Part shown: positions 40,048-47,679 of the stretch, one piece after another
Position numbering within the stretch: the stretch's first letter is position 1
Layout: each line of letters opens with the position of its first letter
Assembly: GCF_000761485.1 (NCBI RefSeq)
Contig: NZ_JPMX01000012.1
Span: 1-50,605, forward strand
DNA: 50,605 nucleotides
Reading direction: 5' to 3'
Origin: Modestobacter caceresii
GTDB taxonomy: Bacteria; Actinomycetota; Actinomycetes; Mycobacteriales; Geodermatophilaceae
Made by a program: the position numbers and the translations under genes
Notes under the pieces: generated by a model
What the model was told of the DNA's origin: nothing
The model's input: the letters and a program-made list of their open reading frames with translations, nothing else
The model's database searches: none

Positions 40048-40887
40048 TCAGCCGGTGCAGACCCGGCCGAGCAGCTCCTGCAGCAGCGCCTCCTGGGCGT
40101 CGCCCAGCGTCAGGTCGACCGTCACCTCGTCACCATCGCCGACGGTCAGCCGGAGCGGGAACGCGAACGGCTGCTTGGTCTCGGCCAGCACGTGCGGCTC
40201 GCAGGTCGTCGGGCGGAAGCTCACCGGCAGCCGCAGCCGGTCACGACCTGGGGCCAGCGTGACGGGCAGCTCGGCGTCCAGTGCGGGCTCCAGCACGACA
40301 CTGCGCCCCAGCGCGGCGACCTCCACCGGCTCGTCGCCCGTGCGCCTGGCCAGCACGAGTTCGCCGGTGACCGCCTCCCCCGCCTCGGTCAGCCCCTCGA
40401 CGGCGACTCCCACCACCGCGGCGACCGCGGCGACCGCGCACTCCTCGGCGTGCACCTGCGCGAGCGTCCCGCCGGCCAGCGGGACCCGCACCGCCTCGGC
40501 GGTCCCACCGGCCCGGACGACGGTCAGCCGGGCCGCAGCCGGGCCGGGCGTCACCGCACAGTCCACGGGTCCGTACGGCGTCGTCAGGTCGATCGTCCGC
40601 CCGGGGGCGTACTCCGCGTCCACCGGACGGGCCGGCAGTGGCTGGAAGCCCGGGGAGTCCAGGGCCACCTCGGTCACGGTGAACGGCGTCGTCCCGGTGT
40701 TGGTGAGGTGCACCTGGACCTGCCCGCCGATCGCCTCGTCGGAGCGGTGACGCAGCGCCTCCCCCGCCATCCCGGGGACGTCCGGCAGCACCGTCACAGA
40801 GGGAGCAGCCGGCGCGGCAGACGGCGGACTCCCCGCCGCGCAGCCGGCGAGCAGCAGCGCGAGGACCGGGGCGCGCACCGTCCGCAC
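40048..40887 (-). CDS. Hypothetical lipoprotein
   Basis: A 279-residue protein with a GTG start at 40887. The signal peptide and lipobox are MRTVRAPVLALLLAGCAAG, with the modified cysteine at C16. The mature part is Pro/Ala-rich at first, then strand-rich: VQVHLTNTGTTPFTVTEVAL, with three further cysteines (DCAVTP, EECAVA, TTCEPH) that may pair. The fold looks Ig-like. It should be anchored on the outer face of the membrane. No catalytic motif is seen. A TANNNT box lies 7 nt upstream of the start, so it may be leaderless. Confidence 0.85.
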   Translation of the reverse strand: MRTVRAPVLALLLAGCAAGSPPSAAPAAPSVTVLPDVPGMAGEALRHRSDEAIGGQVQVHLTNTGTTPFTVTEVALDSPGFQPLPARPVDAEYAPGRTIDLTTPYGPVDCAVTPGPAAARLTVVRAGGTAEAVRVPLAGGTLAQVHAEECAVAAVAAVVGVAVEGLTEAGEAVTGELVLARRTGDEPVEVAALGRSVVLEPALDAELPVTLAPGRDRLRLPVSFRPTTCEPHVLAETKQPFAFPLRLTVGDGDEVTVDLTLGDAQEALLQELLGRVCTG

Positions 40888-40894
40888 GTGGCCG

Positions 40895-40900
40895 AGCGTA
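40895..40900 (-). promoter_or_regulatory. Candidate -10 box for the leaderless lipoprotein gene
   Basis: TACGCT on the minus strand lies 7 nt before GTG 40887. No Shine-Dalgarno sequence is present, which supports a leaderless transcript. Confidence 0.4.
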
Positions 40901-40922
40901 GGGCGGCCTCAGCCGCCGATGG

Positions 40923-41810
40923 TCACTTCGAGACGTGCCGGTTGGGCAGCTTGCCGAGCACCCGGCCGGCCTCGTACTTGACCTCGAGCCGCTCCTGGGC
41001 CGACGCCGTCGGACCCCGGCGCGGCTCGCCGCTCTCCAGGTCGAAGGCCGAGCCGTGCCACGGGCACACGATGCAGTCCGACCCGCGCACCTGCTCCACG
41101 GCGCCCTCGGCCAGCGGCCCACCCACATGCGCGCAGGAGTTGATGAAGGCGTCGACGCGGGCGCCCCGGCGCACCACGGCCAGCGCCACGGGCGTGCCCC
41201 GGCCCTCGCCCGTGCGCAGCGCGGGCCGCCCCTCCGGCAGGTCGTCGAGCGGGCCGAGGTCGATCCAGTCGGTGGTCAGCTGCCGGGCGTCGGTGACGGC
41301 GTGGTTCGCACCCGAGGACTGCGCGTAGGACATGTGGCCGCCGATGGCCGCCGACCCGCTGGCCAGGCCGAGGCCGCTGTAGGCCAGCACCCGCCCGAGC
41401 GCGCCGTTGCCCTTGCCGCGGGCGACCAGCGAGCCGACGTACAGCCCCAACGCGGCGACGTTGGCGGCGGCGTGGATGGCGCCCAGCCGCCGGACGGCGT
41501 CGTCCTGCTCCGACCAGTCGGCCGCGCCGGCCATCGCCGCGGGCAGGCTGGCCGCCACGCCGGTGCCGATCAGCGCGGTGGCGGCCGGGCGGGCCGGGGG
41601 CATGAGGTCCAGGATCCCGGCCGACAGCCAGGTGCCCACCGGCACCATCGCCAGGATCGGGTGCAGCGGATGGCCCAGCCACGTGCCGTGCAGCAGGTCG
41701 CGGAACGCCTGCGGGCGCAGCACCTTGTTCACCGCCGTCCGGGCGGACTCCAGCTTCGCGTCGAACGACGACACCTCGGACAGGCGGTCCAGCACACCGA
41801 ACAGGCTCAT
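40923..41810 (-). CDS. Rieske [2Fe-2S] protein with N-terminal DUF2231 membrane domain
   Basis: A 295-residue fusion. ATG 41810 begins MSLFGVLDRLSEV. The DUF2231-like half (about 40-180) has LHGTWLGHPLHPILAMVPVG and four spans. The C-terminal Rieske domain has C226 and H228 in CAHVGGPL and C249 and H252 in CPWHGSAFD, the complete cluster ligands. It should carry one [2Fe-2S] cluster near the membrane and pass electrons, but partners are unknown. The domain pair is common in actinobacteria. It is followed by the lipoprotein gene on the same strand. Confidence 0.92.
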   Translation of the reverse strand: MSLFGVLDRLSEVSSFDAKLESARTAVNKVLRPQAFRDLLHGTWLGHPLHPILAMVPVGTWLSAGILDLMPPARPAATALIGTGVAASLPAAMAGAADWSEQDDAVRRLGAIHAAANVAALGLYVGSLVARGKGNGALGRVLAYSGLGLASGSAAIGGHMSYAQSSGANHAVTDARQLTTDWIDLGPLDDLPEGRPALRTGEGRGTPVALAVVRRGARVDAFINSCAHVGGPLAEGAVEQVRGSDCIVCPWHGSAFDLESGEPRRGPTASAQERLEVKYEAGRVLGKLPNRHVSK

Positions 41811-42025
41811 GCACCGGCCCATACCCGGCGCAGCCGACCGGAACCCGCCGTCGACGGGCTCGCTGCCGCGAGCAGGACGCCGACGCACGTACCGACACTC
41901 TGCGTGAGCGACGTCACGAGTGTTGCGGGAACGCAGCGGGAATGCACATGCGGTCCACTGGTTGCTGTCGCAGGATGACCTTGCTGCCTGAGCACGGACC
42001 CGTGCTCACACCCTGAGGAGGACCC

Positions 42026-42550
42026 GTGACCTGCCCGTCCCTGCTCCGCCGCACCGCCGTCTGCGGCGTGCGCGCGGGTGGGTTCGACGACGTGGTCGCG
42101 CCGACGTGGGTGCGGGAGCGGTCGAGCGCGGTGCGCGAGCGGCTGCAGCAGGACGACGCCGGGGCACAGTTCGCCCGTTTCGTCGTCGTCGGCGGGGTCT
42201 CCAGTGCGCTCTACGCCCTGGTGTTCATCAGCTTGCAGGGCCTGGGCGCCCAGCCCGCCAACCTGGTCGGCGCGATCGCCTCCACCCTGCTGGCCAACGA
42301 GATGCACCGCCGGCTGACCTTCCACGCCGGCGGCCGGGTCTCCTGGTTCACCGCGCAGTGGGAGGGCGGTGGCCTGGCCGGCATCGGGCTGGTCGCCACC
42401 TCGCTCGCGCTGGCGGGCCTGCACACCCTGACCGGCGACGTGGGCGCCGTCGTCCAGCTCAGCCTGATCGCCGCGGTCACCGGCGCGATCGGCCTGATCC
42501 GGTTCGTCGCCCTGCGGAGCTGGGTGTTCTCCCCCGCTCCCCGCGACTGA
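42026..42550 (+). CDS. GtrA-family membrane protein
   Basis: A 174-residue protein. GTG 42026 has GAGGAGG at good spacing. After a 48-residue hydrophilic start, four spans follow: FARFVVVGGVSSALYALVFI, ANLVGAIASTLLANEMHRRL, GGLAGIGLVATSLALAGLHT and VQLSLIAAVTGAIGLIRFVA, then LRSWVFSPAP. This is the full GtrA pattern, unlike the remnant at 36759. The family helps translocate polyprenyl-phosphate sugars to the outer membrane face for GT-C enzymes. No dedicated glycosyltransferase is adjacent. Confidence 0.9.
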   Translation: MTCPSLLRRTAVCGVRAGGFDDVVAPTWVRERSSAVRERLQQDDAGAQFARFVVVGGVSSALYALVFISLQGLGAQPANLVGAIASTLLANEMHRRLTFHAGGRVSWFTAQWEGGGLAGIGLVATSLALAGLHTLTGDVGAVVQLSLIAAVTGAIGLIRFVALRSWVFSPAPRD

Positions 42551-42569
42551 GCTCCCCACGACCGAGCAC

Positions 42570-42583
42570 AGCGGCTCGCCGCT
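42570..42583 (+). terminator. Short hairpin after gtrA
   Basis: AGCGG-CTCG-CCGCT forms a 5-bp stem 20 nt after the gtrA stop. It is weak and without a T-tract. Confidence 0.3.
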
Positions 42584-42614
42584 GCGGCTGACCGGGGCCT
42601 CGGCGTCCCGCCCC

Positions 42615-42620
42615 TAGGCT
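42615..42620 (+). promoter_or_regulatory. Candidate -10 box for a leaderless transcript
   Basis: TAGGCT lies 6 nt before ATG 42627. The gene has no ribosome-binding site, so a leaderless start is likely. Confidence 0.45.
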
Positions 42621-42626
42621 GCCGGC

Positions 42627-42944
42627 ATGTCGATCATGACCCGATCCGCCCGCGTGGCGGCCGCCGGGATGCTGCTGCTCGCCCCGCTCACGGCCTGCAG
42701 CTCGTACAGCGTCGCCTGTTCGGGCAACGAGTGCACCGCGACGCTCAGCGGCGACGGCGCCGAGGCCACGATCCTGGGCACCGAGCTCTCCTACGGCGGC
42801 ACCGAGGACGGCCGGGCGACCGTCACCGTCGGCGACACCAGCGTCACCTGCGCCGAGGGCGAGAGCGTCTCCGCCGGGCCGCTCTCGCTGACCTGCACGA
42901 CGGTGGACTCCGGCTCGGTGGAGCTCAGCGCCTCCCTGGGCTGA
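42627..42944 (+). CDS. Small hypothetical lipoprotein
   Basis: A 105-residue protein with ATG 42627. The signal peptide MSIMTRSARVAAAGMLLLAP ends in the lipobox LTAC (C24). The mature part is about 80 residues, strand-rich, with pairs of cysteines (VACSGNECTATLSG and SVTCAEG, LTCTTV) suited to two disulfides. It ends in alternating Ser/Val strands. The function is unknown. It converges with the AMIN-like lipoprotein gene, with 15 bp between. Confidence 0.82.
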   Translation: MSIMTRSARVAAAGMLLLAPLTACSSYSVACSGNECTATLSGDGAEATILGTELSYGGTEDGRATVTVGDTSVTCAEGESVSAGPLSLTCTTVDSGSVELSASLG

Positions 42945-42959
42945 CCCGCCTCCCTGGGC

Positions 42960-43607
42960 TCAGCCGGCGTCGGCGACCTCGACCACCAGCCGGGTGGGGT
43001 CGGACAGCGCGGACACCCGGAAAGGGACCTCGGCGCTGGTGCCGATCCAGGCGACCGAGGTGCCCTCGAAGGTGGCGTCGTAGACGACGCCCTGCACGGT
43101 GTCGGTGCCGGAGACCGACACCGGTCCCCGGGCCACCTCCTCGGCGCCGGTCTCGTACGGGTAGCTCGTGCCCTGCAACGTCACCTGGAGGAACGCCGAC
43201 CCCGGGACGGCGACGGCGTCCCCGGACCCCTGGGACGACGGCGCGTCGACGTACTCGACCCGCCACCCGGGGGTGCCGCTGCCGGCGAGCTCGAAGACCA
43301 CCCGCTCGAACCCCTCGTGCGGGGCGGCGCGGACCTCCGTCACCGTGAGCCCCTCCGGGTCGACCGGCTCGGCGGTGTCGGCCGAGGTGTCCGCGGGGAA
43401 CTCCGGCGCCGGGCTCTCCGCCTCCGCCGTGGTCGTGGTCGGGGTCGGCTCGGTGGTCCCCCCGGTCTCCGGTGCCGCGCTGAACGAGGCGTCAGCGGTC
43501 GACGCGGTGCTGTCGGTGCCGGGCTGAGCGGCACAACCGGCCACCAGCAGGAGGGCGACGGCGAGCCCGGCGGAGCGGGTCACCCGAGCGGAACGGCGGA
43601 TCGGCAC
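42960..43607 (-). CDS. Lipoprotein with AMIN-like domain
   Basis: A 215-residue protein. GTG 43607 gives an RR-containing signal peptide (MPIRRSARVTRSAGLAVALL) with lipobox VAGC at C24; GTG 43583 is an alternative. A Thr/Pro-rich linker (about 40-75) follows. The C-terminal domain reads LTVTEVRAAPHEGFERVVFE, then GWRVEYVDAP, LQVTLQGTSYPYETG and SALSDPTRLVVEVADAG, the pattern of the AMIN-like domain that binds cell wall or pili in other bacteria. The role here is inferred as an envelope adaptor. Confidence 0.83.
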   Translation of the reverse strand: MPIRRSARVTRSAGLAVALLLVAGCAAQPGTDSTASTADASFSAAPETGGTTEPTPTTTTAEAESPAPEFPADTSADTAEPVDPEGLTVTEVRAAPHEGFERVVFELAGSGTPGWRVEYVDAPSSQGSGDAVAVPGSAFLQVTLQGTSYPYETGAEEVARGPVSVSGTDTVQGVVYDATFEGTSVAWIGTSAEVPFRVSALSDPTRLVVEVADAG

Positions 43608-43725
43608 GGGGTGGATGCTGGCACGGCGGACCCTGCCGGTACGGACGCCACGCGCACCGGTGGCCCCCCGGTGCGAGGAGCCGCCCGGGGCCATGTATGG
43701 TTCTCCCTGCCTCCAGCGACCACGA

Positions 43726-43798
43726 GCCCCCATCGTCTAGCGGTCCAGGACGCCGCCCTTTCAAGGCGGTAGCACGGGTTCGAACCCCGTTGGGGGCA
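43726..43798 (+). tRNA. tRNA-Glu (UUC anticodon)
   Basis: The acceptor stem GCCCCCA/TGGGGGC is perfect, with an A discriminator. The anticodon loop CTTTCAA (TTC) lies in a GCCGC/GCGGT-like stem, and the T-arm is ACGGGTTCGAACCCCGT. CCA is not encoded. First of a three-gene cluster. Confidence 0.96.
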
Positions 43799-43835
43799 CG
43801 CACCATGCAGCACAGCAGTTCATGCACCACAGCAA

Positions 43836-43909
43836 GGCCCTGTAGCGCAGTTGGTTAGCGCGCCGCCCTGTCACGGCGGAGGTCGCGGGTTCGAGTCCCG
43901 TCAGGGTCG
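43836..43909 (+). tRNA. tRNA-Asp (GUC anticodon)
   Basis: The acceptor stem GGCCCTG/CAGGGTC has one G-T pair and a G discriminator. The anticodon loop CTGTCAC carries GTC, and the T-arm is GCGGGTTCGAGTCCCGT. It follows tRNA-Glu by 37 nt. Confidence 0.96.
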
Positions 43910-43935
43910 CCACCCGGTGTCCAGTACACCGGGAG

Positions 43936-44009
43936 GGGCAGGTAGCTCAGTTGGTACGAGCGCTCGCCTGAAAAGTGAGAGGTCGGCGGTTCGACCCCGC
44001 CCCTGCCCA
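43936..44009 (+). tRNA. tRNA-Phe (GAA anticodon)
   Basis: The acceptor stem GGGCAGG/CCTGCCC is perfect, with an A discriminator. The anticodon loop CTGAAAA carries GAA in a CTCGC/GTGAG stem, and the T-arm is GGCGGTTCGACCCCGCC. It follows tRNA-Asp by 26 nt. Confidence 0.96.
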
Positions 44010-44091
44010 CCTCACCTCATCCCCGTCTGCCCGGCCGCGCTCCTCGCCGCTGGGCAGACGTTCAGCGAGTTCCTGCGCTGCGCACAGGGAG

Positions 44092-44107
44092 CTCTCAGGT
44101 CCAGGAC
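44092..44107 (+). promoter_or_regulatory. Possible response-regulator box upstream of the second two-component operon
   Basis: CTCTCAGGTCCAGGAC contains CTCTCAGGT and GTCCAGGAC overlapping. The same two words, separated by 3 nt, lie before the first operon (3862-3882). It ends 13 nt before ATG 44121. Confidence 0.35.
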
Positions 44108-44120
44108 GCACAGTCACACC

Positions 44121-44861
44121 ATGACGACCACCTCCCCCGCGTCCAGCTCCCGCGCCCAGCTCACCCGGCCGGACGGCAGCGCCCTGCGGGTCCTGGTCGT
44201 CGACGACGAGCCCTCGATCTGTGAACTGCTGTCCATGGCGCTGCGCTACGAGGGCTGGGACGTGCGCACCGCCCCCGACGGCGCCGCCGCGGTCCGCGAC
44301 GCCCGCGAGTTCCACCCGGACGCCGTCGTCCTGGACGTCATGCTCCCCGACATGGACGGCCTGGAGGTGCTGCGCCGGCTGCGCGCGGACACGCCGCTGG
44401 TCCCGGTGGTCTTCCTGACCGCCAAGGACGCGCTGGAGGACCGGATCGCCGGGCTCACCGCCGGCGGGGACGACTACGTCACCAAGCCCTTCAGCCTGGA
44501 GGAGGTCGCCGCCCGGCTGCGCGGCCTGCTGCGCCGCACCAGCCGGGTCGTGGCCGACGACGGCCTGCTGGTCGTCGGCGACCTGACCCTGGACGAGGAG
44601 AGCCACGAGGTGACCCGGGCCGGGGAGGACGTCCGGCTGACCGCCACCGAGTTCGAGCTGCTGCGCTACCTGATGCGCAACCCCAAGCGGGTGCTGTCCA
44701 AGGCGCAGATCCTCGACCGGGTCTGGCAGTACGACTTCGGCGGCCAGGGCAACATCGTCGAGCTCTACATCTCCTACCTGCGGCGCAAGATCGACGCGGG
44801 CCGCCCGCCGATGATCCACACCCTCCGGGGCGCCGGGTACGTGATCAAGCCCGCCGCATGA
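44121..44861 (+). CDS. OmpR/PhoB-family response regulator
   Basis: A 246-residue transcription factor. ATG 44121 is the start; no strong ribosome-binding site is seen. Receiver domain: D28/D29, phospho-acceptor D72 in VVLDVMLPDMDG, T100 and K122. The DNA-binding domain has RLTATEFELLRYLMRNPKRV, LSKAQILDRVWQYDFGGQG and ELYISYLRRKID. It is strongly similar to the regulator at 3913, especially SKAQILDxVW and YISYLRRKID, so the two are likely paralogues with related sites. The kinase gene follows after 16 bp. The tRNA cluster lies just upstream. Confidence 0.93.
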   Translation: MTTTSPASSSRAQLTRPDGSALRVLVVDDEPSICELLSMALRYEGWDVRTAPDGAAAVRDAREFHPDAVVLDVMLPDMDGLEVLRRLRADTPLVPVVFLTAKDALEDRIAGLTAGGDDYVTKPFSLEEVAARLRGLLRRTSRVVADDGLLVVGDLTLDEESHEVTRAGEDVRLTATEFELLRYLMRNPKRVLSKAQILDRVWQYDFGGQGNIVELYISYLRRKIDAGRPPMIHTLRGAGYVIKPAA

Positions 44862-44877
44862 CGTCTGCCCCCTCCCG

Positions 44878-46347
44878 GTGACCGCCGGTCTCCCCCGGTC
44901 CCGCCGCTCGCTGCGCACCCGGCTGCTCGTCGCCTTCGTCGTCCCGCTGGTGCTGGTGCTCACCCTGGTCGGCGTCGTCTCGGTGACCGCGCTGCGCTCG
45001 GAGCTGGGCGGTCAGGTGGATGCCCAACTGGCGGCGGCGGCCGCCCGGGCGCAGGACCCCGATCGAGGGCCCGGACGGGACGATGACGAGGGCGGCGGCA
45101 GGCCCGAGGGCCTGGACGCCCGCGGCCAGGGAGAGGGCACCCTGGTCGCCGAGGTGACCGACGGGGTCGTCCGGAGGTCCGGGGTGGTGCCCCAGTTCGG
45201 CGAACCCCTGACGCTGACCGACGCGCAGGAGTCCGTCCTCGCCGGGCTGCCCACCGACGGTGAGCCGGTGACCCGGGACCTCGGCGGCGGTCTCGGCGAG
45301 TACCGGCTGGTCGCCAGGACCACCTCGGACGACGACGTACTGGTCACCGGGCTGCCGTTGAGCGGCGCCGCCGACGCCGTCCGCAACCTGGTCACCGTCG
45401 AGCTGCTGGCCGGGCTGGCCGCGTTGCTCGCCGCCGCCGGCACCGCCGTGCTGGTCATCCGCCGTACCCTGGCGCCGCTGGACCGGGTGGCGGCGACGGC
45501 GACCCGCGTCTCCGAGCTGCCGCTGGCCAGCGGCGAGGTGCAGCTGGCCGAGCGGATGGCGCCCGAGGACACCGACCCGGGCACCGAGGTCGGTCAGGTC
45601 GGGGCGGCGCTGAACCGGATGCTCGACCACGTCGAGGGCTCGCTCGCCGCTCGCCAGGAGTCCGAGACCCGGGTGCGGCAGTTCGTCGCCGACGCCAGCC
45701 ACGAGCTGCGCACCCCGCTGGCCTCCATCCGCGGCTACGCCGAGCTGGTCCGGCGGCAGCACAGCGAGGTCGCCGGGGACGTCGGCCACGCGATGAACCG
45801 GGTGGAGTCCGAGGCGCTGCGCATGTCGGCCCTGGTCGAGGAACTGCTGCTGCTAGCCCGGCTCGACGCCGGCCGGGAGCTCGCCTCCGAGGAGGTCGAC
45901 CTCACCGCCCTGGCCGTCGACGCGGTCAGCGACGCCCACGTCGCCGGCCCGGGCCACCACTGGCAGCTCGACCTCCCCGACACCCCGGTCGTGGTGCGTG
46001 GCGACGCCGCCCGACTGCACCAGGTGCTGGTCAACCTGCTGGGCAACGCCCGCAGCCACACGCCCGCGGGGACGACCGTCACCACCTCATTGCGGACCGA
46101 GGGGGACAAGGCGGTCCTGCAGGTCCTCGACGACGGACCGGGGGTGCCCGCCGGGCTCCAGGGGCACGTCTTCGAGCGGTTCGCCCGCGGTGACGCCTCC
46201 CGGTCCCGCTCGGCCGGGAGCACCGGGCTGGGGCTGGCGATCGTGCACGCCGTCGTCACCGCGCACGGCGGCAGCGTGGAGCTGGCCAGCACCCCGGGGC
46301 GCACCGCGTTCACCGTGCGGTTGCCGCACGCCACCCAGGCCGGCTGA
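44878..46347 (+). CDS. Membrane sensor histidine kinase (HAMP, HisKA, HATPase)
   Basis: A 489-residue protein with a GTG start. TM1 is about 15-37 (LLVAFVVPLVLVLTLVGVVS). A sensor of about 130 residues has a Gly/Asp-rich stretch. TM2 (LLAGLAALLAAAGTAVLVI) is near 175-195, followed by a HAMP linker. The dimerisation helix has H275 in FVADASHELRTPLASIRG. The ATPase has LVNLLGNARSHTPAG, LDDGPGVPAG and GSTGLGLAIV. It is the partner of the regulator upstream. It shares domain order with the kinase at 4686 but has a different sensor and no cysteine pair. Confidence 0.92.
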   Translation: MTAGLPRSRRSLRTRLLVAFVVPLVLVLTLVGVVSVTALRSELGGQVDAQLAAAAARAQDPDRGPGRDDDEGGGRPEGLDARGQGEGTLVAEVTDGVVRRSGVVPQFGEPLTLTDAQESVLAGLPTDGEPVTRDLGGGLGEYRLVARTTSDDDVLVTGLPLSGAADAVRNLVTVELLAGLAALLAAAGTAVLVIRRTLAPLDRVAATATRVSELPLASGEVQLAERMAPEDTDPGTEVGQVGAALNRMLDHVEGSLAARQESETRVRQFVADASHELRTPLASIRGYAELVRRQHSEVAGDVGHAMNRVESEALRMSALVEELLLLARLDAGRELASEEVDLTALAVDAVSDAHVAGPGHHWQLDLPDTPVVVRGDAARLHQVLVNLLGNARSHTPAGTTVTTSLRTEGDKAVLQVLDDGPGVPAGLQGHVFERFARGDASRSRSAGSTGLGLAIVHAVVTAHGGSVELASTPGRTAFTVRLPHATQAG

Positions 46348-46356
46348 CCCGCCGCC

Positions 46357-47409
46357 TCAGCGCACCGGGACGTCGGCGGCGACCTGCTCGTACACCTGGG
46401 CGTGCACCCGCTGCACGGCGACGCGCTGCTCGGCCCGCCAGGCACGGTCCACCCGGGCCGGCGCCGGCCGGGTGAGCGCCGCGACCACGGCCGAGTTGAG
46501 CGACGCGGCGTCCAGGCCCTGGCGCGGGTCGTTGCCGTACACGACGACGTCGGACCACTGCTGGGCGTGCTGGCCACCGCCGGGCACGACGACGCGGGTG
46601 CCGGCGTCCCGGCACAGCTCCACCCAGCCCGAGTGGGTGCCCGTACGGCGGGGCAGCACCGACACGTGCAGCTCCTGCAGGTGGCGGACCCAGGCGGCCG
46701 GGTCGTCGGGCCAGCTGCGCACCAGTTCCAGCTCACCGGCGTCGGCGAGCGCCAGCAGCCCCGGCAGCCCCGCGACGAGGTCGACGTCGGGGTGCACGTC
46801 GACCCGCAGCCGACCGCCGCCGGAGACCGCACCGGACAGCGCAGCCCGGACCAGCTCCTCGGCCTCGGGCACGTCGGCGCCCAGCCGCCCCAGGTGCAGC
46901 CCGACCAGCCGGGTCTCCCGCCCGACGTCCGGGGTCGGGCCGGCCAGGGAGGGGTGGGCGACGACGATCGCCGTCCGGCCGTAGCGGTCGGCGATCTCGT
47001 CGGCGGCGCCGCGGGTCAGGGTGAGCACGACCTCGGCGGTGCCCAGCAGCGCCCGCAGGTGCGCGCGGTGCCGGGCGCGGGCGGACTCGGGGTGGGTGCC
47101 GGTGTCGGCTCCCTCGAGGGCGTCCAGGTGGTGCACGGTGACGACCAGCGGCACGCCAGTGCGCCGGACCGCCGCCGTCCAGGCCTCCATCTCGGCCACG
47201 GTCAGGTGGTCGTACCCGCCGTGCAGGTGCAGGACGTCGACCTCGCCGACGTGCGCGGTGAGGTGACGGACGTCCAACCACGGGCTGGGCGAGCCGGCCG
47301 GTCCCACGCGGACGATGGTCTCGGGCAGCACGGCGTCCAGGTACGCACCGGCGTACGGCACGGTCGCCACCCGCAGCGGGCGGGCCGTCTCCTCGGGCAC
47401 TGCGGTCAC
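46357..47409 (-). CDS. GT4-like glycosyltransferase (GT-B fold)
   Basis: A 350-residue cytosolic enzyme. GTG 47409 begins MTAVPEETARPLRVATVPYA. The N-terminal Rossmann part has VDVLHLHGGYDHLTVAEMEA and GVPLVVTVHHLDALEGADTG. The C-terminal part has VSVLPRRTGTHSGWVELCRD, then AGTRVVVPGGGQHA, which aligns with the E-x7-E region of GT4 enzymes. The Gly-rich donor loop is weak, so the assignment to GT4 is moderate. Sugar donor and acceptor are unknown. It converges with the second kinase gene with 9 bp between. Confidence 0.75.
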   Translation of the reverse strand: MTAVPEETARPLRVATVPYAGAYLDAVLPETIVRVGPAGSPSPWLDVRHLTAHVGEVDVLHLHGGYDHLTVAEMEAWTAAVRRTGVPLVVTVHHLDALEGADTGTHPESARARHRAHLRALLGTAEVVLTLTRGAADEIADRYGRTAIVVAHPSLAGPTPDVGRETRLVGLHLGRLGADVPEAEELVRAALSGAVSGGGRLRVDVHPDVDLVAGLPGLLALADAGELELVRSWPDDPAAWVRHLQELHVSVLPRRTGTHSGWVELCRDAGTRVVVPGGGQHAQQWSDVVVYGNDPRQGLDAASLNSAVVAALTRPAPARVDRAWRAEQRVAVQRVHAQVYEQVAADVPVR

Positions 47410-47679
47410 GCGGTCGTACGCCTCCTGCGGTCGGGCACTCCGACGCGGCAGGTGCGGTGCTCCTCGACGGGTGGGGGTCTGTCAGCGGATCGTCCCTACC
47501 CGGTGTATCTGCCGCCGAACCGAGAGGCAAGACGTCGCTCCTCCGTCCGGGTGACCGGCGGCCACCCGACCCGTTCCCCGTTCCGGTGGCGGTGCGTGCG
47601 GTCGCCCCGTCCGGTCGGTTAGCGTTCCCGGTCGGCCGCTCCCCGGGCCGCCGTGGGACACCGAGAGGCCGGAGGACGA

